From a bacterium (GTDB taxonomy: Bacteria; Sumerlaeota; Sumerlaeia; MVZB01), in the NCBI GenBank assembly GCA_023480605.1, contig JAMCWS010000120.1:1-5183 (forward strand): a stretch of 5,183 nt of DNA, in the 5' to 3' direction. This document shows, piece by piece, positions 1-5,183 of this stretch. The stretch's first letter is position 1. Each line of letters opens with the position of its first letter. The position numbers and the translations under genes were made by a program. Under the pieces are notes generated by a model. That model was not told the DNA's origin. It searched no databases and saw nothing but the letters and a program-made list of their open reading frames with translations.

Positions 1-1070
1 GTGAAGGGCGGCGCGAAGTCGACCAGCGATACCAGTCCGTCCACTTGGCGGCCGGGATTGCGGATGCCGGCCGGCCAGCGCACCACCGCCGGCACGTGGT
101 AGGCGCCCCGGAACGAGGGCACCCCTTTCTCGAACAGTCCGTGCTCGGCCATGTAATCGCCGTGGTCCGAGGTATAAAGGACCAGCGTGTCTTCGGCCTG
201 GCCGGTCTCGTCGAGGGCCTTGAGCAGGCGGCCGAACATGTCGTCGAGGTAAGTGCACATGGCCCAGAAGTGGCGGATCGATTCACGCGCCTCGCGCTCG
301 CTCAACTGGTCAAACCGCATGCGGCGCAGTTTGCGATAATAACCCGGCTTGTCGTCCATCGTGTCGCGGTAGCTGGCCGGGAGGGGTACGTCTTCGGGGC
401 GATACATGTCGAGGTAGCGGCCGGGCACCTTGTAGGGCGCGTGGGGCATGCCGGTGCCGACGTAAATGACCCAGGGCTTGTTCGTACCCGCCGTCTCGCG
501 GATGACGGCACAGGCGCGCTCGACGCAGTCTTCGTCCGTTTTGTGGTTGGGCGCGTCCTCGACGCGGCCGTAAAGCTGGTAGACGCCGTAGCCGGGCATG
601 ACGATGTCGCCGTCGCGGCGCGTGGCCGGCAAGGGTTGGGCGGCGCCCTTTTCGAGCAGCTCCCAGGTCAGTTCGTGGCGCTGGCCCGCGATGGAATTGA
701 CGGCCAGTTCGCGCCAGCCGCGGTCGGCGGGCCGTTCGTCGAGGCTCACGTGCCATTTGCCCGAATAATAGAGGTCGTAGCCGGCCTCGGTCAGGTGGTC
801 GCTGAACAACCGCACCCCCGGCTTGAGCCCGGTCGAGAGGCGCTGTCCGTTGAGCAGGTTGTTCCAGACTCCGTGACGCGTGGGATAGAGGCCCGTGAAG
901 AACGAAGCCCGCGCCGGACAGCAGTGCGCCATCGTGCAGAAGGTTTCCGAAAAGGTCACCCCCTCGCGCGCTAAACGCTCGATGTTGGGCATGATGGCCG
1001 GGTGCTCGGGCAGCACGGTGTCGCCGCGCTGATGATCGGTCATGAAGATGAGGATGTTGGGTCGTTTCAC
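1..1070 (-). CDS. Type I (formylglycine-dependent) sulfatase, 3' end cut off by the window edge
   Basis: Hydrolyses sulfate esters, probably on a sulfated glycan, though the substrate cannot be read from sequence. The frame is open for 356 codons and runs off the left edge, so the C-terminal part is missing. It begins VKRPNILIFMTDHQRGD, with metal ligand D12. The sulfatase signature is C50-C-P-A-R54 followed by ASFFTG; C50 is the residue expected to be oxidised to formylglycine. Other active-site residues visible are K105/H107 (GKWH), H210 (GMPHAPY), D302-H303 (TSDHGD) and K315 (EKG), so the enzyme looks catalytically intact. The GTG start at 1070 is chosen because GGAGGG lies 5 nt upstream; the in-frame ATG at 1088 adds six residues but has no ribosome binding site. 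No signal peptide is seen with either start. It lies 95 bp downstream of the PhoD-like gene on the same strand. Family is certain; subfamily is not. Confidence 0.95.
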   Translation of the reverse strand, partial: MKRPNILIFMTDHQRGDTVLPEHPAIMPNIERLAREGVTFSETFCTMAHCCPARASFFTGLYPTRHGVWNNLLNGQRLSTGLKPGVRLFSDHLTEAGYDLYYSGKWHVSLDERPADRGWRELAVNSIAGQRHELTWELLEKGAAQPLPATRRDGDIVMPGYGVYQLYGRVEDAPNHKTDEDCVERACAVIRETAGTNKPWVIYVGTGMPHAPYKVPGRYLDMYRPEDVPLPASYRDTMDDKPGYYRKLRRMRFDQLSEREARESIRHFWAMCTYLDDMFGRLLKALDETGQAEDTLVLYTSDHGDYMAEHGLFEKGVPSFRGAYHVPAVVRWPAGIRNPGRQVDGLVSLVDFAPPF

Positions 1071-1075
1071 GGTTG

Positions 1076-1081
1076 CCCTCC
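1076..1081 (-). promoter_or_regulatory. Ribosome binding site of the sulfatase gene
   Basis: GGAGGG on the minus strand, 5 nt before the GTG at 1070. It decides the start: the alternative ATG at 1088 lies upstream of this site and has no purine-rich sequence before it. Confidence 0.75.
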
Positions 1082-1100
1082 GAGGCATGATTTTGTCGTT

Positions 1101-1121
1101 ATCGTGATCGTGATCGTGATC
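1101..1121 (-). repeat. Hexanucleotide tandem repeat, 3.5 copies, in the sulfatase leader
   Basis: Perfect tandem repeat of ATCGTG on the plus strand (read toward the sulfatase gene: GATCAC/ATCACG), 21 bp without mismatch. Each unit contains the palindrome GATC. It ends 30 nt upstream of the sulfatase GTG and lies between that start and a small hairpin. The same unit recurs at 5158-5172 in the same orientation relative to rightward transcription there. Function unknown; it could be a protein-binding array or a spreading intergenic sequence. Confidence 0.85.
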
Positions 1122-1150
1122 AAAATCGAGCCCGCCGGGATCGGCCGGCG
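1122..1150 (-). terminator. Weak terminator- or attenuator-like hairpin after the PhoD-like gene
   Basis: On the minus strand a perfect 6-bp stem, CGCCGG/CCGGCG (1150-1145 with 1138-1133), encloses a 6-nt loop. It starts 15 nt after the TAA of the PhoD-like gene. A short run of four T (1125-1122) follows, but seven bases after the stem, so this is weaker than a standard Rho-independent terminator. It could give partial termination between the two genes or be chance in GC-rich DNA. Confidence 0.3.
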
Positions 1151-1165
1151 TTGGTGGCGGTCGGT

Positions 1166-3994
1166 TTACCGCGGCAAGCTGACTTTCAGCGCCCGGGCGC
1201 CGGGATGCGCAGTCGGCTTAAGGTCTCTGGCCTCCCACCACCCTTTATTCGTTTCGGGCACGCCGACGCGCAATGTATAAATCCCATCGGCAGCGAAAAC
1301 GCCCGGCCGATAGCTCTCGTTCTCAGCGCCGGCGCGCGTGATCTTGATCGCTTCGCCCGTGCGCTGGTCGACGATCTGGATGACGGGATTCGTGAAACCC
1401 TCGAATTTGAGGTCGGGCAGCCAGGCCGTCGCCTGGCGGCCGTCGAGTTGGTCGAAGGGCACCGTCACCGGCCAACCGGGGAACTGCCCCTTTCCCGAGG
1501 CCGGGTCGGCGTTGTGCGGCCAGCACTCGGCGGTGATCGTCCGGGCGGTTTTATCCAGGCGGAGGATGCCGTACCCGTCCCCTTGGCAAAGGCGCACCAG
1601 GTCGCCCTTGCCGCCGACGGCTTCGGCTTTGGGCAGCACGAATCGCTGGCGCAGGTTCTGGTTGAGCAGTTCGCGCCGTTCGGGATTGGCCACGGCCAGC
1701 ACGCGGAAGTAATTGCCGTGCGGGTCGGTGAATTCGCCCGTGTACTCCGGCTCGCCGGGCTTGCGGTCCGAGCCGGGGACGGCGGGGTAGAACCAGCGCC
1801 AGAAAATGTTTCCCATGGGCGGGACGCAGAACTGGTAGACGGCGTCCGATGGGCGGGCGATCCCCAGGCGGGCGAGGCTGGCCAGGTGCAGATCGCCGCA
1901 CAGGATGTAAGCGCCGCAACGCTGGAACATGCCTACCGACCGGTCGCGGGCGGGTTTGGGCCAGCCGTTGGTGTCGGTGTCGGCCGAGATCTCGCCCGCG
2001 TCCTTTTCCTGCGGACTGACGTGTATCGAGGCGTAAAGGGTCTGGCTGACGACCACCTTGAACTGCTGGCCGGTCCAGTCCTCGCCCCACTGCTTGAGAA
2101 ACTGGAGCTGGCGCGGCCCGAGTTGTTCAAGTTTCGCCGGATCTTTTAACTCATTGGCCAGGAAGGGGGGCGACTTGAACTTGCGGTCTTCGATGACGGC
2201 CCACCCGACGCCGCCCCAGGCGAACCCACTATAATAATGAAAAATCCCCGTGTCGGCCGGGCCGGGATCGAAGGCGTCGGGATTGTGAGCCGTCTGCGTC
2301 CGTTGAACCATGTTCACGAAATAAGATGAACGGCTGTAACCGTCGTTGCCCATGATCTCCGGTGATAAATTGCCGCCCCAGCCCCAAAGGTTGCCTTGAT
2401 ATATATCATGGTCGTCGGTCTGGCAGAGGGCCGGACGCTGGCTGGTCAGCGAATTGAAAGACCAATACCAGAGGATCCACTTGTAGAGGTAGTCGTCGAC
2501 GGGCATCTGGTTCTGGACGGGCGGGTTGGTCGGCTTCATTTCGTAGACCTGGTCGCCGGTGAAGAACAGCACGTCCGGATCGATGGCCTTGATCCCCCCG
2601 GCTGGCGCAACACGCTTTTCACAGACGTTGGCCGGAGTCCAGCGCCCCACAAGCACGTCGCCCGCGGGCGGCTTGGGGGCCGGCGACTCGGCGTTGAGGC
2701 CCATCGCGCCCATGCCGGTGAAACCGGCGGCCACGACGACCAGCTTGTCACGGGGGTCGCGCCGAACCAGGGTCGTGTAGGTGTAAGTCGTGCCGCGTTC
2801 GTCCGTGAAAACGACCCGCGTCTCCCAGTCGCGCGAGGCGTCCCAATTGTTCACCCGGAAGAGGACGAGGTAGTCGGGGGCTTGGATCGAGTGGGGGCGG
2901 GCGACGGGGGTCCATCCCGCTTCGGGATCGGCCGGCGCTCCGGCAGCCGGGCGCGCCTCGAGTCGGGCGGCCAGCCGCGGCAGTCGCCTGGCGACGCGCT
3001 TGCCGTAGGCCTGGCCCAGATGCATGAACTGGGCGGAGAGCTTGAGTGTGTTGCCCGAAACCGAATAGAGCGTCCCGGCGACGGGACCGAAGGTGCGCTC
3101 GGGGTGGGATTCGAACCGGCCGCCGCCGACCCGGAAACGCTCGAAATTGTGGTGCACGTCGAGCCGGCCGGGGGCGGAAATGAGCGCGACGTTGCCACGC
3201 AGGCGGTCGGCCGGCACGCCGCGCAACTCCTGCGCCCCCAGCAGCGTGCCGGCATTCTCGGCCCAGACCGACAGGCGCAGGTCATAACGCCCGTCGCCGG
3301 CGGGCGCACCCTCGAGCTCGACGATCATGCGGTGGTAATCGAGCCGGATCGGAGCGCGCGCCAGCGCCCGCTGGCCTTCGAGGAGTGGCGGATCGTTCCG
3401 GCCGTCGACGCCGAAGTCGCGGAACGAAAGGCCGCCCTCGCCGCGGGTTTCGACGACGGCCAGGATGCCGCCGCCGCGTCCGGGGAGGCCATGAACCAGC
3501 GAAGCGCCCCGGTAGTCGAGCCGCCCCTGGCCGGCCCCCACCAGGAAGCCGGCGTAACCGGCGAAGGCATGGCTCCCGGCCATCGTCAGGACCGTTTCGA
3601 GGCGGAACGGCTCGGGTCGCGCGCCCAGTTCCCAGGTGAGCAGGTGGGCGGAGCGGACGGTGAGGCGCAGCGGATCGGTCACGGCGCAGGTGAGTGTGCC
3701 GTCGCTGCAAACCCAGTCTTCGATGCGGTTGGTCCAGATCGTGGGGCCGGCCCAGCGGCGCTCGTGGACGCCTGTCCAGTCCTCGGCCCGGACAAGCTGG
3801 AGCGGGGGCGATTGTTTGTCGAAACGAATTATAGGGGTGCCGTCGCTCCACGCCGGTTCAGCGGCTCCACCCGTGGCCGCGCTGAATGCGGCCATGGTTA
3901 GTAGGGTTAAAAAGACCAGGTAATATCGAAGCATCAGGATGCCGGCTTGTCCGATGCGGCGCGTTTGCCCGGCGCGGTGGCGGAACCCTTGCAT
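1166..3994 (-). CDS. Large exported PhoD-like metallophosphatase with extra beta-sandwich domains
   Basis: Probable extracytoplasmic phosphatase or phosphodiesterase of the PhoD family, 942 residues; substrate unknown. Order as read: signal peptide to about residue 45 (hydrophobic core YYLVFLTLLTMAAFSAA, then GGAA before EP); an N-terminal region to about 290 ending HHNFERFRVG, which resembles the end of a laminin-G/concanavalin-like sandwich; an Ig-like segment (about 310-413) like the one preceding the PhoD catalytic domain; the phosphoesterase domain (about 417-745) with DPDVLFFTGDQVYE (D481), TDDHD (527-530) and CGDLH (D701, H703); and a C-terminal beta-rich region to the end. Family members are often 450-600 residues, so this one is long. 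ATG 3994 has GGGAGG 9 nt upstream. ATG 3934, which leaves MLRYYLVFL as N-terminus, has no clear site; a TTG at 4045 is also in frame. Catalytic family is fairly sure; outer domains are inferred. Confidence 0.85.
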   Translation of the reverse strand: MQGFRHRAGQTRRIGQAGILMLRYYLVFLTLLTMAAFSAATGGAAEPAWSDGTPIIRFDKQSPPLQLVRAEDWTGVHERRWAGPTIWTNRIEDWVCSDGTLTCAVTDPLRLTVRSAHLLTWELGARPEPFRLETVLTMAGSHAFAGYAGFLVGAGQGRLDYRGASLVHGLPGRGGGILAVVETRGEGGLSFRDFGVDGRNDPPLLEGQRALARAPIRLDYHRMIVELEGAPAGDGRYDLRLSVWAENAGTLLGAQELRGVPADRLRGNVALISAPGRLDVHHNFERFRVGGGRFESHPERTFGPVAGTLYSVSGNTLKLSAQFMHLGQAYGKRVARRLPRLAARLEARPAAGAPADPEAGWTPVARPHSIQAPDYLVLFRVNNWDASRDWETRVVFTDERGTTYTYTTLVRRDPRDKLVVVAAGFTGMGAMGLNAESPAPKPPAGDVLVGRWTPANVCEKRVAPAGGIKAIDPDVLFFTGDQVYEMKPTNPPVQNQMPVDDYLYKWILWYWSFNSLTSQRPALCQTDDHDIYQGNLWGWGGNLSPEIMGNDGYSRSSYFVNMVQRTQTAHNPDAFDPGPADTGIFHYYSGFAWGGVGWAVIEDRKFKSPPFLANELKDPAKLEQLGPRQLQFLKQWGEDWTGQQFKVVVSQTLYASIHVSPQEKDAGEISADTDTNGWPKPARDRSVGMFQRCGAYILCGDLHLASLARLGIARPSDAVYQFCVPPMGNIFWRWFYPAVPGSDRKPGEPEYTGEFTDPHGNYFRVLAVANPERRELLNQNLRQRFVLPKAEAVGGKGDLVRLCQGDGYGILRLDKTARTITAECWPHNADPASGKGQFPGWPVTVPFDQLDGRQATAWLPDLKFEGFTNPVIQIVDQRTGEAIKITRAGAENESYRPGVFAADGIYTLRVGVPETNKGWWEARDLKPTAHPGARALKVSLPR

Positions 3995-4003
3995 GTGCCT
4001 TGG

Positions 4004-4009
4004 CCTCCC
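4004..4009 (-). promoter_or_regulatory. Ribosome binding site of the PhoD-like gene
   Basis: GGGAGG on the minus strand, 9 nt before ATG 3994. It is the only strong Shine-Dalgarno sequence near the candidate starts and favours the longer form of the protein, which keeps a twin-arginine pair before the hydrophobic core. Confidence 0.6.
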
Positions 4010-4230
4010 GTATGAAAAAGTCATGATCATTGTGGGATGACGCAACCGTAAAATCCACGACGAATTGCGCAGGGCGCACCATGAGTATGTTGGTCACGGA
4101 GTATCAATGATTCCCAACCTCCAGCCAGCGGAATCCGAATGCGCCCGATTGTGCGAAGGACGGCAAGTTACGCGTCATCGCCGCCGCGCGGATCGGGAAC
4201 GGGTATGCCATCTCCCATACGGCCGCAGCG

Positions 4231-4246
4231 CGGCGCGCCGGCGCCG
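4231..4246. repeat. Short GC-only inverted repeat
   Basis: CGGCGC (4231-4236) and GCGCCG (4241-4246) form a perfect 6-bp stem with a 4-nt loop. No T run follows on either strand, so it is not a terminator. In DNA this GC-rich it may be chance. Confidence 0.35.
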
Positions 4247-4279
4247 GGCTGTTTGCGAGACACTGGAAAGCCAAAATGT

Positions 4280-4314
4280 CAATGATATTCATTGGATATT
4301 CATGATATATCATG
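4280..4314. promoter_or_regulatory. Candidate operator: two palindromes and a phased direct repeat
   Basis: Two perfect inverted repeats sit about 20.5 bp apart centre to centre, close to two helical turns. One is CAATGA-TAT-TCATTG (4280-4294); the other is the uninterrupted 14-mer CATGATATATCATG (4301-4314). A 9-bp direct repeat, GATATTCAT, begins at 4284 and again at 4295, 11 bp apart. This is the geometry of a binding site for a dimeric regulator, 100-135 bp before the rlpA start. It overlaps the weak plus-strand promoter candidate. No regulator gene is in the window, so the binding protein is unknown. AT-rich sequence raises the chance of accidental palindromes. Confidence 0.45.
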
Positions 4315-4335
4315 TAATAACGACGGCGGCATGAA

Positions 4336-4346
4336 TTTTTTTTTTT
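4336..4346 (+). repeat. Homopolymer tract of eleven T
   Basis: An uninterrupted T11 in otherwise GC-rich DNA, 69 bp upstream of the rlpA ATG. No GC-rich stem stands immediately before it on the plus strand, so it is not a normal terminator. It may bend DNA, act as an upstream promoter element, or vary in length by slippage. Confidence 0.8.
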
Positions 4347-4415
4347 GCAAATTTCCACTCGGCCGGGGGATAATTTGAGGCTGAGATCATAAGGCTTCCA
4401 TTGGAACGATTCGCC

Positions 4416-5090
4416 ATGCTGGCAGATAAACCCACGACCAACCCGCGCCGCCGACTGCTTCACCGGCTCCGTTCGTTTGGCATGGAATTGTTCCTGGTTT
4501 CCGGCGTGGTGGCCTGCGTCGGAGGCTCCGGGGGGCAGCCGTCCCGCGGCCTCGTCCTGCGCCACCGCCTGCCCTACGGCGTCGTGCCCACGCCTGGATC
4601 GACGATCTTCGAAAGCCCGGCCGACTACGGCCGATTTTCCGCGACGATGCTGCCCCCTTACGGCGGCGAGATCCAACTGCTCCAGCCGGGCGACGCGCTG
4701 CCCGAGCAGGTCGTCATCCGCGATACCGAATGGCCGCTGGTGGCCAATCGCGGCCCGTCGCTCATTTACCCCAGCGAAGAGGGTTACGTTTCGTATTACC
4801 ACGAAGACAAGCATCTGGCGACGGGCGAGAAATTCCGCGCCGCCGCTTATACCGCGGCCCATAAGACCCTGCCTTTCGGCACCATCGTCCGCTGCACGAT
4901 TACCGACACCGGCGATTCGGTGGTGGTCATGATCAACGACCGGGGACCGTATGTGCGGGGGCGCGTGCTCGACCTCTCGCCGGCGGCCGCACGCCAGGTG
5001 GGGCTGACCGGCCGGGGCATCGCGCCCTGCCGCGTCGAAGTGCTGGCTTACCCCCTGATCGAAACCATGGGTCCCAAAGGCAACGGCTGA
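4416..5090 (+). CDS. rlpA: RlpA-like lipoprotein with a double-psi beta-barrel domain, no SPOR domain
   Basis: Member of the rare lipoprotein A family, whose characterised members are septal murein lytic transglycosylases acting on denuded glycan strands. From ATG 4416 the protein has 224 residues. An arginine-rich start (NPRRRLLHRLRS) leads into a short hydrophobic stretch and a lipobox VVAC (C34), so it is probably lipid-anchored. A linker of unrecognised sequence runs to about 120. The double-psi barrel (about 122-210) shows GEKF, TAAHKTLPFG, INDRGPYVRGRVLDLSPAA and a closing RVEVL. E138, H149 and D175 match the positions of the acidic, histidine and aspartate residues reported as important in Pseudomonas RlpA. 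The C-terminal SPOR domain of many homologues is absent. Start is uncertain: TTG 4401 has AAGG 6 nt upstream, while ATG 4416 has only a weak GGA. The gene stands alone and is divergent from the PhoD-like gene. Confidence 0.9.
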   Translation: MLADKPTTNPRRRLLHRLRSFGMELFLVSGVVACVGGSGGQPSRGLVLRHRLPYGVVPTPGSTIFESPADYGRFSATMLPPYGGEIQLLQPGDALPEQVVIRDTEWPLVANRGPSLIYPSEEGYVSYYHEDKHLATGEKFRAAAYTAAHKTLPFGTIVRCTITDTGDSVVVMINDRGPYVRGRVLDLSPAAARQVGLTGRGIAPCRVEVLAYPLIETMGPKGNG

Positions 5091-5111
5091 GCGGACGCAA
5101 CCCGAACCGGA

Positions 5112-5149
5112 GCGACGCGGCGCATCCCCCACGCCATCGCGTTTCGTTT
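5112..5149 (+). terminator. Probable Rho-independent terminator of rlpA
   Basis: GCGA and GGCG (5112-5115, 5119-5122) pair with CGCC and TCGC (5132-5135, 5137-5140), giving an 8-bp stem broken by a small internal loop, with a 9-nt apical loop. GTTTCGTTT follows directly. The hairpin starts 22 nt after the rlpA stop codon. The T stretch is interrupted, so strength is uncertain. Confidence 0.45.
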
Positions 5150-5157
5150 ATCAATTT

Positions 5158-5172
5158 CGATCACGATCACGA
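5158..5172 (+). repeat. Second copy of the hexanucleotide repeat, 2.5 copies
   Basis: CGATCACGATCACGA, the exact reverse complement of 1102-1116. It follows the rlpA terminator and ends 9 bp before the GTG that closes the window. A start codon of a next plus-strand gene could be there, but too little is visible to call one. If so, the repeat would sit in the leader of that gene in the same sense as it does before the sulfatase. Confidence 0.75.
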
Positions 5173-5183
5173 GAAGTCAGGTG

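Larger units (their letters stand above)
3995..4415. other. Divergent intergenic spacer between the PhoD-like and rlpA-like genes
   Basis: A 421-bp stretch that should hold promoters for both divergent genes. I see no convincing coding sequence: the open frames here have no ribosome binding site and no recognisable protein features. The part next to the PhoD-like gene (to about 4270) has ordinary GC content. From 4273 to 4350 it turns sharply AT-rich, with palindromes and a T tract listed separately. A perfect TTGACA stands on the minus strand at 4282-4277, but no -10-like hexamer follows at 16-18 bp. On the plus strand TTGGAT (4292-4297) and TAATAA (4315-4320) are 17 bp apart and could be a weak rlpA promoter. 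Neither promoter is secure. Confidence 0.5.

Noticed and set aside
45..974. Long plus-strand open frame of 309 codons opposite the sulfatase
   Set aside because: Antisense shadow of a clearly identified sulfatase with all active-site motifs; its translation shows no recognisable protein family.
1101..1121. CRISPR-like repeat array
   Set aside because: The units are 6 bp and directly adjacent with no spacers; this is a simple tandem repeat.
1002..1280. Small plus-strand frame with a VIVIVIVI stretch
   Set aside because: The apparent hydrophobic segment is only the translation of the 6-bp tandem repeat; the rest overlaps the ends of two real genes.
1151..2149. Plus-strand open frame of 332 codons
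   Set aside because: Also antisense to the PhoD-like gene and without recognisable domains.
3103..3117. Sequence resembling a tRNA T-arm (GGTTCGAATCCCACC on the minus strand)
   Set aside because: The 5' side of the T stem does not pair, no other cloverleaf arms are found, and it lies inside the intact PhoD-like coding frame.
2396..3901. Plus-strand open frame of 501 codons opposite the PhoD-like gene
   Set aside because: Shadow caused by high-GC codon use. The minus-strand frame has the signal peptide and the phosphatase motifs.
4277..4282. Perfect TTGACA on the minus strand as a -35 box for the PhoD-like gene
   Set aside because: No acceptable -10 hexamer at 16-18 bp spacing, and it is nearly 290 bp from the start codon; the hexamer overlaps the palindrome.
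4104..5132. Minus-strand open frame of 342 codons across rlpA and the spacer
   Set aside because: Mostly antisense to rlpA; no ribosome binding site or family resemblance.

Overview
The window is high-GC bacterial DNA with three protein-coding genes: a sulfatase cut by the left edge, a very large multidomain PhoD-like metallophosphatase, and a short RlpA-type lipoprotein. The organism is not identifiable from this sequence alone. A formylglycine-type sulfatase beside a large exported phosphoesterase with extra beta-sandwich domains is typical of polysaccharide-degrading members of the PVC group (Planctomycetota, Kiritimatiellota, Lentisphaerota) or similar bacteria. That assignment is inference.

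Layout. The minus strand from 3994 down to 1 carries the PhoD-like gene (3994 to 1166) followed by the sulfatase (1070 to beyond the left edge). They are separated by 95 bp and may be co-transcribed, although a small GC-rich hairpin sits in the gap. The plus strand carries the rlpA-like gene (4416 to 5090), divergent from the PhoD-like gene. The 421-bp divergent spacer (3995-4415) has no convincing gene. It holds an AT-rich island with two palindromes, phased direct repeats and an 11-T tract, which is the best candidate control region in the window. A hairpin followed by T-rich sequence after rlpA (5112-5149) is a plausible terminator.

Function. The PhoD-like protein carries an export signal and should hydrolyse phosphate esters outside the cytoplasm. 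The sulfatase should hydrolyse sulfate esters, but it shows no signal peptide from its best start, so the two may act in different compartments. The RlpA-like lipoprotein belongs to cell-wall maintenance and is probably unrelated to the ester hydrolases.

The least explained feature is a hexanucleotide tandem repeat (ATCACG in the gene-sense direction). It appears just upstream of the sulfatase start and again, in the same orientation relative to transcription to its right, in the last 30 bases of the window. I see no clear new biological system. The findings are modest: shared leader repeats, an operator-like palindrome pair, a twin-arginine signal that depends on the start codon, and unusual active-site or cysteine features in two proteins.
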